64,000 bases of DNA, taken from positions 124,001-188,000 of the forward strand of contig NZ_KQ130483.1 in the NCBI RefSeq assembly GCF_001050375.1, in the 5' to 3' direction. Source of the stretch: Catenovulum maritimum (lineage in GTDB: Bacteria > Pseudomonadota > Gammaproteobacteria > Enterobacterales > Alteromonadaceae). The notes under the pieces were generated by a model. It searched no databases. It was not told the origin of the DNA and saw only the letters and a list, made by a program, of their open reading frames with translations. The position numbers were made by a program, and so were the translations under genes. Position 1 is the first letter of the stretch, and the number at the start of each line of letters is the position of its first letter. Positions 1 to 10,870 of the stretch are shown here, one piece after another.

Positions 1-242
1 TGTTCAGAGAACCAAACTATGGTCTCTTCCCTCGTCACATCAATACTTTTATCTTGTGCTTCGTCCATCATACCTTTTAATTTTTTAATTTTAATTCGAG
101 CTTCTTGCTCTAATGGACTAACTTGTAACTCACTAGCTGTCGAAATAGTTGAATTATTTTCTGTTTGAACTTCTGGGTTAGTGCAAGCAGACACAAGCAG
201 TGCTAATGGCGCTAAGGTTGCGGCTAACAAATGACGTTTCAT
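1..242 (-). CDS. Putative lipoprotein, 3' part outside window
   Basis: Only the first 80 codons are in the window; the gene continues past base 1. The start ATG (242-240) follows a clear AGGAGA ribosome binding site. The N-terminus has Lys/Arg at residues 2-3, a hydrophobic stretch and a lipobox LVSAC, so the product should be exported and lipidated on the new N-terminal Cys near residue 20. The mature part visible here is hydrophilic, with a Lys-rich segment (KIKKLKG) followed by an acidic region, probably helical. I do not recognise the family from this fragment. The gene is transcribed away from the rest of the window, with about 290 bp separating it from the fumarase gene. Confidence 0.75.
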   Translation of the reverse strand, partial: MKRHLLAATLAPLALLVSACTNPEVQTENNSTISTASELQVSPLEQEARIKIKKLKGMMDEAQDKSIDVTREETIVWFSE

Positions 243-488
243 TTCTTTCTCCTATTGTTTAGCTGCATTAGCAAAACAAATGTTAAATATTTACTTCAAA
301 ATGTTACTAATGAAACTATACACCAACATATCACTTAAATAAACATCATATGTATACTTGTAATGTAAAATATTTTAAAAATACCCTAGTCTAGAAGCGT
401 TTCTTGCTGCCTGTTAACTACGATCCCTTTTTAATTAAATTGCATGTTGGGAAGTTGTTGATTTGAAAATATAAATTAGATTAGATGA

Positions 489-518
489 ACAGCCAGTAGA
501 AAATTTTCTACTGTCTGT
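489..518 (-). terminator. Near-perfect 30-bp inverted repeat downstream of fumarase gene
   Basis: CAGTAGAAAATTTTCTACTG (494-513) is a perfect palindrome, extended to 30 bp by ACAG/CTGT with one mismatch. It lies 17 bp after the fumarase stop codon. There is no long U-tract, so it may act as a weak terminator, an RNA 3'-end stabiliser, or be a protein-binding site. The rest of the 243-534 gap shows no gene. Confidence 0.4.
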
Positions 519-534
519 ATAAAGTCTTCTATGA

Positions 535-2049
535 TTAGCTTAAATCAGCAATCTTAGCGCTCCAAATAGCTGGACCTGTTTCATGAACATTATTACCAGT
601 TGAATCTACCGCAACCGTTACTGGCATATCTTCAACTTCGAATTCGTAAATAGCTTCCATACCTAGATCTTCAAACGCAACAACTTTAGATTTCTTAATC
701 GCCTTAGCAACTAAGTACGCTGCACCGCCAACTGCCATCAAGTAAACCGCTTTATGTTTGCGAATTGAATCAACAGTTGCTGGTCCTCTTTCGGCTTTAC
801 CTATCATGCCCATTAAGCCACTTTCGCTTAACATCATGTCAGTAAATTTATCCATACGAGTTGCCGTTGTTGGACCTGCTGGTCCTACCACTTCATCACC
901 TACAGCATCAACTGGTCCTACGTAATAGATAAAGCGACCTTTAAAATCAACGCCGTTTGGTAAAGCTTCACCACGAGAAATATAATCTTGAATACGCTTA
1001 TGGGCAGCATCACGACCAGTTAATATTTTACCTGATAATAAAACTGTATCGCCCGCTTTCCAAGTTTGCATTTCTTCTGCAGTTAAACTATCAACATTGA
1101 CACGTCTTACATTTTCACCCACTTCAAATGTAAGCTCTGGCCAATCTTCTAAACGAGGTGGTTTCAAGTCTGCTGGACCTGAGCCATCTAATGTGAAATG
1201 CGCATGACGAGTCGCCGCACAGTTTGGTATCATAACTACAGGTTTTGAAGCCGCGTGAGTCGCCTGTGATTTAATTTTAATATCAACAACAGTCGTTAAA
1301 CCACCTAAGCCTTGTGCACCTATACCTAATTTATTGACTCTGTCATAAATTTCTAATCTGAGCTCTTCCTCAGCATTTTCAGGACCTCGCTCAATTAGTT
1401 CTTGGATATCAACTGGATCCATTAAGCTTTCTTTAGCAAGTACACCTGCCTTTTCCGCTGTCCCACCAATACCTATGCCTAACATGCCAGGTGGACACCA
1501 GCCTGCCCCCATAGTTGGTAATGTTTTAACGACCCAATCAGCAATGGAATCACTTGGGTTTAGCATCACCATTTTAGACTTGTTTTCAGAACCGCCGCCT
1601 TTAGCTGCAATCATGACTTCCACTTTATCTCCAGCAACCATATCAATATGAACAACTGAAGGTGTGTTATCTTTAGTATTTTTTCTTGCTCCAGCTGGAT
1701 CTGAAACAATAGATGCTCTAAGCGGGTTATCTGGGTTAAGATAGGCTCTGCGTGTGCCTTCATCAACCATTTGCTGTACCGTTAAATCTGTTTTATCCCA
1801 TTGAACATCCATACCTACTTTCACAAAACAGGTTACTATGCCCGTGTCTTGGCAAATAGGTCTTTTACCATGTGCTGACATGCGCGAATTAATTAAAATT
1901 TGTGCCATCGCATCTTTTGCTGCTGGGTTAATTTCTTTGTGATATGCCTGCTCAACAGCTTTCACAAAATCTAACGGGTGGTAGTAAGATATAAACTGTA
2001 GCGAGTCTTCTATACTATCAATAAAGTCTTGCTGACGAATAACACTCAT
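535..2049 (-). CDS. fumA: Class I fumarate hydratase (Fe-S dependent)
   Basis: This gene encodes the oxygen-sensitive 4Fe-4S fumarase that interconverts fumarate and L-malate in the TCA cycle, a cytosolic homodimer in E. coli FumA/FumB. The 504 residues match the usual class I single-chain length. The alpha catalytic part holds the three cluster Cys residues in ICQDTG (Cys66), WCPPGM (Cys185) and NCAATRH (Cys277); the Fe-S beta (swivelling) domain follows from about residue 300 with VGPAGPTTATRMD. The start MSVIRQQDF is an ATG preceded by an AGGAAT-type ribosome binding site. It is transcribed alone, divergent from pabB. FumA and FumB cannot be told apart from sequence alone, so the symbol is a family-level choice; the function is secure. 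Confidence 0.95.
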   Translation of the reverse strand: MSVIRQQDFIDSIEDSLQFISYYHPLDFVKAVEQAYHKEINPAAKDAMAQILINSRMSAHGKRPICQDTGIVTCFVKVGMDVQWDKTDLTVQQMVDEGTRRAYLNPDNPLRASIVSDPAGARKNTKDNTPSVVHIDMVAGDKVEVMIAAKGGGSENKSKMVMLNPSDSIADWVVKTLPTMGAGWCPPGMLGIGIGGTAEKAGVLAKESLMDPVDIQELIERGPENAEEELRLEIYDRVNKLGIGAQGLGGLTTVVDIKIKSQATHAASKPVVMIPNCAATRHAHFTLDGSGPADLKPPRLEDWPELTFEVGENVRRVNVDSLTAEEMQTWKAGDTVLLSGKILTGRDAAHKRIQDYISRGEALPNGVDFKGRFIYYVGPVDAVGDEVVGPAGPTTATRMDKFTDMMLSESGLMGMIGKAERGPATVDSIRKHKAVYLMAVGGAAYLVAKAIKKSKVVAFEDLGMEAIYEFEVEDMPVTVAVDSTGNNVHETGPAIWSAKIADLS

Positions 2050-2224
2050 AACATTCCTCTGTGGCTATTTTATAGATATTTTTGCTAGCTTAAATAAAGG
2101 CTTAATCCTAAGCTAATATTAGTTGGAAATAGTGACTGTGAATCAAATCAATATTTCCAACTAGATTGGGTATATGATAACCTTGTTCTTCAATATGCGC
2201 CAATCAACTCCAGCCTAATATTAG

Positions 2225-3601
2225 ATGACACCTGATTTATTTTTATTCGAAATTGACTTACCTGCTTCATTAAATTCAAGCTTATTATTTTCTGCTTGTG
2301 CAGATCAAGATGGTGCAATTTTTTTCGATTCTAGCAGCTCAGAGCATGAAAACAGCCGGTTCGATATTATCCTATCTGAGCCATTAAGCCGTTTTTCACA
2401 TGATGAAAAGTCTAATCAGATTGAATGCCCAACAAAAGCATTAAGCTGTGAAACTAACGAGGACCCATTCAGGGTATTATCTCTGCTACATAAAGAATTT
2501 TCGCCCGCCAAATTAATTGAAACAGATTTACCCTTTATTGGTGGTTCAGCTGGGTGGTTAAGTTACGACTTAGGTCGCTCAATAGAAAAAATTCCGACTA
2601 TAGCTAAAAATGATGTCCAAATTCCTTTACTGAAATTTGGTATTTATGACTGGGCTATTATAAAAGATAACCAAACCGGAAAATGGTTTGGAGTAGATTA
2701 CCAGCCCAAACTCAACCGCATTGGTGCTTTGATTGATAAATATAAACAATCTGCTCAAACTCATGCTGAGTTTAAATTAGTCTCTGATTGGCAATCTAAT
2801 ATGACTCAATCAGAGTACATAGATAAATTTAACACGATTAAAGAATACATAGAAAATGGCGATTGCTATCAAATTAATTTGGCGCAAAGGTTTTCAGCCA
2901 AATACACTGGTAGTATTTGGCAAGCTTATTTGCAATTAACCGAAGCGAACAAAGCACCTTTTTCCGCTTACTTGCGAGACTCTGACTTTTCAATTTTAAG
3001 TATCTCGCCTGAACGTTTTTTGCAATTAATCGATTCAGAAGTTGAAACTAAACCAATCAAAGGCACACTCCCACGCGGACAATCATTAAAGCAGGATAAT
3101 GCTTTTAAAGAAAAGCTGCAAAAATCGGCTAAGGACAGAGCTGAAAATCTAATGATTGTTGATTTACTCAGAAATGACATCAGTAGAGTCTGTCAAGCTG
3201 GGACAGTCAGGGTACCTAAACTATTTGAAGTAGAAAGTTTCCCATCTGTACACCATCTGGTGAGTACAGTAACCGGTAAATTAAAAGATAGTAAAGATGC
3301 ATTTGATTTACTCAGGGCATGTTTTCCTGGAGGCAGTATTACAGGTGCACCTAAAATTAGGGCAATGGAAATTATCGAAGAATTAGAACCGCATCGACGC
3401 TCGGTTTATTGCGGCTCAATTGCCTATATAGATTGGCGTGGCAATATGGATAGCAGCATTGCAATTAGAAGCTTAATCGCCGAACAAGATAATATACACT
3501 GTTGGGCTGGGGGCGGCATCGTCATGGATTCCGTTAGCAAAAATGAATATCAAGAAACACTCGATAAATTGAACAAAATACTCCCTGTATTAAAACAATA
3601 A
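2225..3601 (+). CDS. pabB: Aminodeoxychorismate synthase component I
   Basis: PabB converts chorismate plus ammonia (supplied by the PabA glutaminase) to 4-amino-4-deoxychorismate, the first committed step to p-aminobenzoate and folate. The 458 residues have the N-terminal anthranilate-synthase-like domain with GGSAGWLSYDLGR near residue 107, and the C-terminal chorismate-binding domain with PIKGTLPRG, DRAENLMIVDLLRND, FPGGSITGAPK and CWAGGGIV. PIKGT contains the catalytic Lys typical of PabB (TrpE has Ala here), which separates it from TrpE. The nudL gene follows after 19 bp on the same strand; the same pabB-nudL order is found in E. coli (b1812-b1813). The 175-bp gap to the divergent fumarase gene should carry both promoters. 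Confidence 0.95.
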   Translation: MTPDLFLFEIDLPASLNSSLLFSACADQDGAIFFDSSSSEHENSRFDIILSEPLSRFSHDEKSNQIECPTKALSCETNEDPFRVLSLLHKEFSPAKLIETDLPFIGGSAGWLSYDLGRSIEKIPTIAKNDVQIPLLKFGIYDWAIIKDNQTGKWFGVDYQPKLNRIGALIDKYKQSAQTHAEFKLVSDWQSNMTQSEYIDKFNTIKEYIENGDCYQINLAQRFSAKYTGSIWQAYLQLTEANKAPFSAYLRDSDFSILSISPERFLQLIDSEVETKPIKGTLPRGQSLKQDNAFKEKLQKSAKDRAENLMIVDLLRNDISRVCQAGTVRVPKLFEVESFPSVHHLVSTVTGKLKDSKDAFDLLRACFPGGSITGAPKIRAMEIIEELEPHRRSVYCGSIAYIDWRGNMDSSIAIRSLIAEQDNIHCWAGGGIVMDSVSKNEYQETLDKLNKILPVLKQ

Positions 3602-3620
3602 GTATCGATGAGCGCACTAA

Positions 3621-5192
<1,572 letters not shown>

Positions 5193-5418
5193 TTATCTGA
5201 ATACCTTATCAGATTTTTATTACTTTTTAACCAGTTTATACCTTGGAATAAGAAAATTCGATGATTAATTAACAATTTTCTTCTATTTTTTCTCTACTTA
5301 GGCCAATATTAACTAGATATAAACAAATATATTTTTCGATACCCATTATAAAAGGAAAGATTTTGCTAAAATTTTTGAACTCTGCTTTGTATTTTTATAG
5401 CGAAATAAACATAATAAA

Positions 5419-7014
5419 ATGAATGCTCTAAATCGTTATGTAGATAAAAGTTTCTTGATCATAGATGATTTTGCTGAATTTAGATCGTCTCTCAAAAATA
5501 TCCTAATCAGTATAGGCGCTAATGATATTGATATTGCGGTTAATGCTGACTCAGGTCTAGAGCAATATCAACAGAAGCATCATGATGTTGTGCTGTGTGA
5601 CTACAATTTGGGCGACGATAGCAAAGATGGGCAACAATTATTAGAAGAGCTCAACTATCGAGAAATCCTCCGAAAAGACAGCATTTTTATTATGGTAACG
5701 GCTGAGAATTCGATGGAAATGGTCATGGGCGCTATTGAATATAGTCCTGATGATTACCTCACTAAACCATTTACCAAGCAAACGCTCAGAACCCGACTAG
5801 ATAGGGTTTACCAGAAGAAAACTGCACTAAATAGTGTATTAACAGAACTCAATAAACAAAAGCATGAAAGTGCAGTCAACGAATGTAATGAATTAATTAA
5901 AGCAAGAAGTAAATACACTGTCACTTGTTTACGAATTAAAGGCGACTGTATGCTTAGGCTAGGTTTATATACCAAGGCCAAAAAGATTTATGACACAGTA
6001 CTGCAACAAAGAGAAATTATTTGGGCGTTAATGGGCCGAGGAAAATCCTGGTTAGGTTTAGGCCAATATGAATTAGCAATTTCAGACTTTGACAAAATCA
6101 TTAATATTAACCATTCTGCAGTCTCTGCATATGATTTAAAAGCTGAAGCTTTTATTGCTTTAGGGGAAAAACAAAAAGCGTTAGAAACATTAGATCAGGC
6201 ATGTAAAATAAGCCCTAAATCTATTTCACGCTTTAGATTGCATGGTGATTTATCGGTTGATCTAACACAGTTTGATAAAGCATTAATAAGCTACAAAAAA
6301 GTTCTTAGTCTAGGTAAAAACTCAGTAGTTTTAAAAGAAGAAGACCAACTGCATTATTTTAATGCGTTAATCAAATCTTTAGCAACAGCCACAGGCAGTC
6401 AGCAAACAAAATTAACAGCCGAATTTAACCAAAATTTATTACAACAAAAAAAATTAAATAAAGAAAATCAGCAATTCTTGATTTGTTTAAATTTAATTAA
6501 AGCCACCTATTGTATAGAAGTTGATAAAGAAGCCGAACTTGCCCAAACAGTTTCGGATATTGCTATCCAACTAACTAAAATGTCTGACAGCATTCGCGGT
6601 TTTCTACGGGATCAACTAATCCATAGTAAATCCCATTACCCTCAGATTATAGAAAGTTCAAAATCTATTAGCGATTTTTGTGTATCTAATTCAGTCAATG
6701 AGAATAAAGCTTTAAACATTCTGTGGGCAAATGAACAATTTATTAAAGGCTTAAAAGCCGAACAAAAAAAGCAAAATTTAGAGGCTATTAAGATCATCTC
6801 CGAAGCATACCAAGCAGCCGACTTTAATCTTACAATCGCACTCAAATTAATGACTTTAATCATTCAAGAATTTGAAGCTGGCGCACCTGCTGATAAATAT
6901 ATGCAACTATTTGAACATAGTGTCAGAACCGTTAAAAATTTGGATCCTGCTGACCAAAGGTTCACATTATTTAGAAAACATCTGAAATCAATAAAAACAA
7001 TATTAGCGAGATAA
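5419..7014 (+). CDS. Response regulator with TPR-like helical C-terminus
   Basis: The first 130 residues form a CheY-like receiver domain: acidic pair Asp16/Asp17, phosphoacceptor Asp61 in LCDYNLG, Thr in MVTAEN and the conserved Lys in YLTKPF. The remaining 400 residues are alpha-helical, with TPR-like units (A-x-x-x-Y pattern, for example RGKSWLGLGQYELAISDFDKI and AFIALGEKQKALETLDQA). No DNA-binding, GGDEF, EAL or kinase output domain is visible, so output is probably by protein-protein contact. The architecture resembles VieB-type receiver-TPR proteins. A soluble histidine kinase gene follows after 4 bp and is likely translationally coupled, suggesting a cognate pair. The ATG start lacks a clear Shine-Dalgarno site. 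Confidence 0.85.
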   Translation: MNALNRYVDKSFLIIDDFAEFRSSLKNILISIGANDIDIAVNADSGLEQYQQKHHDVVLCDYNLGDDSKDGQQLLEELNYREILRKDSIFIMVTAENSMEMVMGAIEYSPDDYLTKPFTKQTLRTRLDRVYQKKTALNSVLTELNKQKHESAVNECNELIKARSKYTVTCLRIKGDCMLRLGLYTKAKKIYDTVLQQREIIWALMGRGKSWLGLGQYELAISDFDKIININHSAVSAYDLKAEAFIALGEKQKALETLDQACKISPKSISRFRLHGDLSVDLTQFDKALISYKKVLSLGKNSVVLKEEDQLHYFNALIKSLATATGSQQTKLTAEFNQNLLQQKKLNKENQQFLICLNLIKATYCIEVDKEAELAQTVSDIAIQLTKMSDSIRGFLRDQLIHSKSHYPQIIESSKSISDFCVSNSVNENKALNILWANEQFIKGLKAEQKKQNLEAIKIISEAYQAADFNLTIALKLMTLIIQEFEAGAPADKYMQLFEHSVRTVKNLDPADQRFTLFRKHLKSIKTILAR

Positions 7015-7018
7015 CAAA

Positions 7019-7708
7019 GTGAAAAATCAACCACAAATAGACTTTTCTACCGTTCTGGCATCAGCTGTACATGATATGAAAAATTCACTCTGTATGTTGA
7101 TACAATCTATTGATCATTTAAGTTTAAGTGCATCCAAACATAGCCCAGAAGATGCTGAGGATTTGGCACATCTTCATTATGAAGCATCCCGATTAAATAC
7201 TAACTTGCTTCAATTACTCTCTTTATATAGAGCAGAAAAACATCAACTGCCTTTAACAATAGAAGAACATTATATTGTAGATATAGTTGAAGAGTTGATC
7301 GCAAAAAATGAGGTTTATATTAAAAACCGAGAAATAAAAGTGGAGATCAATGTTGATGAAGATTTAGCTTGGTATTTAGACATGGATCTAATCGGCAATC
7401 TACTTAATGACATATTTATCAATGCATTAAGATACTCGAATGAAAAAATCATTATTTCCGGCTATGAAGAAAACGGTAAGCTACATATAAAACTTGAAGA
7501 CAATGGCCAAGGTTACCCAGAATCTATGCTAGATTTAGTAGATATGCCAATGCAACAACTGGATTTGAATGCAGGTAGGACAGGCCTAGGCTTATTTTTT
7601 GCTCGTCTCATTTCATCCGCTCATGAAAACAAAGGCGAAAGAGGTGAAATAAGACTAGAAAACGGTGGTGAATTAGGTGGAAGCGTATTCAAATTGATAC
7701 TTCCGTAA
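7019..7708 (+). CDS. Soluble sensor histidine kinase
   Basis: This 229-residue protein has no membrane segment. Residues 10-60 form a HisKA-like dimerisation helix with candidate phosphoacceptor His18 in SAVHDMKNSL. A HATPase domain follows with N-box NDIFINALRYS, G1 box LEDNGQGYPE and G2 box GRTGLGLFFARLI. It starts with GTG, 4 bp after the stop of the receiver-TPR gene, and is most simply its partner kinase. No input domain (PAS, GAF, periplasmic sensor) is present, so the signal must come from a partner protein. The stimulus and phosphorylation target are not shown by the sequence. Confidence 0.87.
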   Translation: MKNQPQIDFSTVLASAVHDMKNSLCMLIQSIDHLSLSASKHSPEDAEDLAHLHYEASRLNTNLLQLLSLYRAEKHQLPLTIEEHYIVDIVEELIAKNEVYIKNREIKVEINVDEDLAWYLDMDLIGNLLNDIFINALRYSNEKIIISGYEENGKLHIKLEDNGQGYPESMLDLVDMPMQQLDLNAGRTGLGLFFARLISSAHENKGERGEIRLENGGELGGSVFKLILP

Positions 7709-7833
7709 ATGATTTAGTTAAATAAAAGTGTTACTTTTTATCAATTCTGCTTGCAGATAGACTATTTGTTATTATTCTTGTAGTATCAGATGCTTATAAA
7801 AAGTATAAATATTTGTTTTAATCAGGATTTAGA

Positions 7834-8601
7834 ATGATTTTTTCTATTGTAATTGGGCTAGTCATTGCACTAGTTATTTTAGCCATCATAATCAATGCCA
7901 TTCAGCAAAATAAAGAACGACAAGAAGCTGAAAAAAGAACAGAAATGGCAAAATATAAAGTTATCATAGAAGAAACTGAAAGTTTGCTAATGAATGTGGG
8001 TAATATCCCAGTCAGTAAACAGCTAATATTAGTTTTACATCAAAGAGTTTTAGATGCCGTAAAAGCTATGTCTCTGCTTTCGCCTGACTCCTCAGAATTA
8101 AGACAAAGGCTTAGAGATGCAGAAACCCGTGTTCAAGGGGTTACCACTGACGAAAAAGTTCAAGTTGAAGAAAAATTTACCCTGCCAGATGACGACAGAG
8201 CAACCATAGCACTCATTCAAGGCATCAAAAAATTACGTTCTGCATTAAGAGCTGAGCATACCAAAGGTAAAGTCGACACCCACCTTTTCATGAATGAAGA
8301 CAAAAGATTAGACAAACTTCAACTACAAATTAATGTAGAAAGTTTAATGAAGCGTGGCCAATCCGCTAAGCAAACACAAATGCTAGGCTCTGCACGTCAA
8401 TATTTTGAGAAAGCGTTAGCAACAATTGATGCGCAAGCTAACAAAGACGAATACGCACTAAAACGTAAAGCTGAAATAACGACAGAATTGGCTGAGATTA
8501 CAGATAAATTAAAATCATCTAACGCTAAAGATAGATTGAAAAAAGAAGCTGCTGAAAAAGATGATTTAGATGTGCTATTTCAACCTAAAAAGAAATGGTA
8601 A
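7834..8601 (+). CDS. Membrane-anchored coiled-coil protein, unknown function
   Basis: This is a 255-residue protein with one N-terminal transmembrane helix (residues 2-22, IVIGLVIALVILAIIINAI), followed by a long charged, mostly helical region with coiled-coil character (AEKRTEMAKYKVIIEETE; LRQRLRDAETRVQ; ITTELAEITDKLKSS). With Lys/Arg right after the helix, the body is probably cytoplasmic. The ribosome binding site AGGATTTAG precedes the ATG. It ends in a basic tail (QPKKKW). I do not recognise a named family. It lies 125 bp after the kinase gene on the same strand and could be co-regulated with it, but a separate promoter is equally possible. Confidence 0.75.
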   Translation: MIFSIVIGLVIALVILAIIINAIQQNKERQEAEKRTEMAKYKVIIEETESLLMNVGNIPVSKQLILVLHQRVLDAVKAMSLLSPDSSELRQRLRDAETRVQGVTTDEKVQVEEKFTLPDDDRATIALIQGIKKLRSALRAEHTKGKVDTHLFMNEDKRLDKLQLQINVESLMKRGQSAKQTQMLGSARQYFEKALATIDAQANKDEYALKRKAEITTELAEITDKLKSSNAKDRLKKEAAEKDDLDVLFQPKKKW

Positions 8602-8606
8602 AAATT

Positions 8607-8638
8607 TGCCTTTGAGTCTCGACTTGTACTCAAAGGCA
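8607..8638 (-). terminator. Terminator hairpin between convergent genes
   Basis: A perfect 11-bp stem, TGCCTTTGAGT (8607-8617) and ACTCAAAGGCA (8628-8638), with a 10-nt loop. On the minus strand it is followed by AAATTTTTAC, a short U-tract, so it suits termination of the roxA transcript; it may also serve the plus-strand gene that ends at 8601. Confidence 0.65.
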
Positions 8639-8658
8639 CAACTTAACTTCGGACGTTA

Positions 8659-9795
8659 CTAACAATCTTTCGGGTATATATATCCTGAATTAATCCATAG
8701 CAATAACAAGCGTTTACTGTTATCTGAGTCACACAAACTATCTAATTTGCTCGATTCATACAGATCATTATCAGCTAAATACCTTGCTAATTCGATTTGG
8801 TCAGAAGTTAGCGATACCGCTTCACCGTTTAGATAGAGCTGTGTTTTTATAATAGCGACTCTTAAGCCACCTAAACGCACTAATGACTCATATTCTTCGA
8901 ATAAAGATTCAAGCTCTTCTGCGGTTAATTCAGACTCAGGTAATTCAATCGCTAAGTCATGTTTGGCTTGAGTTAAGTAACAACCCAACCATTGATTAAA
9001 AACACCATCTTGTTCAAATTGTTCTAACATCAGTGATTTTAATGATTGAATATCAGCGTCACTTACCTCACTGATATGCTCAGTTAGACTTCTTTCAGGA
9101 TCAGAGAATCGCTTCTTAAAGCTCTCTTCTTGTAAAGCAAAATCGGCAAAAGATGAAAGCAAGTCTTGCTGATTAGGTGCACGAAAACCGACTGAATAGT
9201 TTAGTGAATTCTCAATCGCATAACCCTCATGCGGACAATTAGGCGGTATATAGAGCAAATCACCTGGCTCTAAAACTTCATCAATCAGGGCTTCAAATTG
9301 GCTTACTTGAAGTAAATCAGGATGAGGTATTTCGTTGTTCAAACTCTGAGGCAAGCCAACACGCCAATGGCGCTTCCCCATGCCTTGAATGATAAATACA
9401 TCGTACTGATCTAAATGTGGGCCTACACCGCCATTGGGGGTGGAAAAGCTAACCATGAGATCATCTATACGCCAATTAGGGATAAATCTAAATGGCCTTA
9501 CTAGGTCTGCACCGGTTTCACACCAATGATCGACAGCCTGAACTAACAAAGTCCAATTTTTATCACCATAAGCGCTATAATCGTCAAACGGGCCATGCTC
9601 AACATGCCAATTGTCGTCACTGTCTCGATTTATTATTCTCGACTCTATTTCAGCTTCTGCAGCAAGCCCTGCCAGCTCATCAGGTGATAAAGGATCGATA
9701 AAATCTTTAAACGCATTTTTTATGATGGCTGGTTTTTTCTGCCAATATTCAGCTAAAAATTTAGCTTCATCTAAACTTGAAAATTTATACGTCAT
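8659..9795 (-). CDS. roxA: Ribosomal protein uL16 arginine 3-hydroxylase, cupin/JmjC oxygenase
   Basis: RoxA (YcfD) is a 2-oxoglutarate/Fe(II) oxygenase that hydroxylates an Arg of ribosomal protein L16. The 378 residues fit the family. The iron-binding triad is visible: His127 and Asp129 in GPHLDQYD and His189 in NCPHEG, close to the positions known in E. coli YcfD. A winged-helix-like C-terminal domain (about residues 240-378) follows the cupin domain. ATG start at 9795. It lies 7 bp after an M50 protease gene, within a run of minus-strand genes from yoaA down to here. Confidence 0.93.
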   Translation of the reverse strand: MTYKFSSLDEAKFLAEYWQKKPAIIKNAFKDFIDPLSPDELAGLAAEAEIESRIINRDSDDNWHVEHGPFDDYSAYGDKNWTLLVQAVDHWCETGADLVRPFRFIPNWRIDDLMVSFSTPNGGVGPHLDQYDVFIIQGMGKRHWRVGLPQSLNNEIPHPDLLQVSQFEALIDEVLEPGDLLYIPPNCPHEGYAIENSLNYSVGFRAPNQQDLLSSFADFALQEESFKKRFSDPERSLTEHISEVSDADIQSLKSLMLEQFEQDGVFNQWLGCYLTQAKHDLAIELPESELTAEELESLFEEYESLVRLGGLRVAIIKTQLYLNGEAVSLTSDQIELARYLADNDLYESSKLDSLCDSDNSKRLLLLWINSGYIYPKDC

Positions 9796-9802
9796 AACAG
9801 CC

Positions 9803-10861
9803 TTAATTACTTAAAATTTGTAGTGGTAACTTGAGTATTGGATTGTCTGAATTTGCAAACATCACAATAACCCCTACATGCCCCATACAAAGTAAAACAT
9901 ACCAAATCATGGAAAATATCTGACCATAACGATCGAGTGGAATTAATACAGATGCATGCCTTTGTCGCCACTGAAAAATGGTTTCAATCGCACCAATAAA
10001 CAAGAAAAAAACAAATAAACTTAAACCAAAGACATAAGAAACATAACCGCCTAGGAATAAACCTGACATACAAACCGACAAACCGATCCAGGACCGCATA
10101 GAAAAAGTAACGCTTTTTATAACGTGCCCACCATCAAGTGGCAAAATCGGAAATAAGTTAAATAAATTAAGCAAAGAACTGATTACCGCAGCACCAGCAA
10201 ATAATTCTTGCTCAGTTAAACCGTATAGCACTAGACAGAAAATAGACATTATCAGGCCAAAACATGGCCCCATAATCGAGATAACAACATCTTGCCATCT
10301 GGTATTAATTTTATCGTCGCTTACCGCTAAACCACCAACAAATGGAATTAAATAAATACCTTTAGTCTTAATCCCAAAATATTGCATGGCTTTAACATGT
10401 CCATATTCGTGAGCGACTAAACAAGCAACTAGCACTAAAGCAAATTCCAGCGAAAATAACCAAGCATAACCTGCAACAGAAGCACCAGCCAAAGCAACCT
10501 TAATGACTTTAACACTTTTAAACAGCTTTAAAGCAAGCGCTGCTATACCTAGAAAACTTGTCTTAGGTTTTTCAGCCTGAACATTTAAGCCGGGAATTAA
10601 AAACTCACCGCCTTCTTGCCTTTGATCTTCAAGCCAAAGCTGGTACTGAACTTTCTGTTCTACAAACTGTAGATTTAAACTAACTAAATGAGTTTGATTA
10701 TCATGTGTTAATTCGAATCTGTGAACTAGCTCAGGAGAAACTAATTGATTAAGATCACTTTGGCTAACAAGTTCATTATCTAAATATAGATCCTGCATGC
10801 CTTCTTGGCTTAATCTTAACGATAATGTTTTCCCAACAATGGGTATATTAAGTAGTTCCAA
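9803..10861 (-). CDS. Site-2-protease-type M50 membrane metalloprotease
   Basis: This 352-residue protein has a soluble N-terminal part (about residues 1-100) and then several transmembrane helices. The zinc site HEYGH is at residues 151-155 within a membrane segment, and the second motif LDGGH at 242-246 (NLFPILPLDGGH), the hallmark of intramembrane site-2 proteases. It lacks the PDZ domain of RseP. The start appears to be TTG at 10861 with AAGAG upstream; no suitable ATG exists. It follows the SseB-like gene by 9 bp and precedes roxA by 7 bp. The substrate is unknown; cleavage of a membrane-bound regulator is typical for the family. Confidence 0.87.
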   Translation of the reverse strand: MELLNIPIVGKTLSLRLSQEGMQDLYLDNELVSQSDLNQLVSPELVHRFELTHDNQTHLVSLNLQFVEQKVQYQLWLEDQRQEGGEFLIPGLNVQAEKPKTSFLGIAALALKLFKSVKVIKVALAGASVAGYAWLFSLEFALVLVACLVAHEYGHVKAMQYFGIKTKGIYLIPFVGGLAVSDDKINTRWQDVVISIMGPCFGLIMSIFCLVLYGLTEQELFAGAAVISSLLNLFNLFPILPLDGGHVIKSVTFSMRSWIGLSVCMSGLFLGGYVSYVFGLSLFVFFLFIGAIETIFQWRQRHASVLIPLDRYGQIFSMIWYVLLCMGHVGVIVMFANSDNPILKLPLQILSN

Positions 10862-10870
10862 TGGACACTC

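Noticed and set aside
7709-7833. Terminator between the kinase and coiled-coil genes
   Set aside because: No hairpin with useful stem length was found in the gap.
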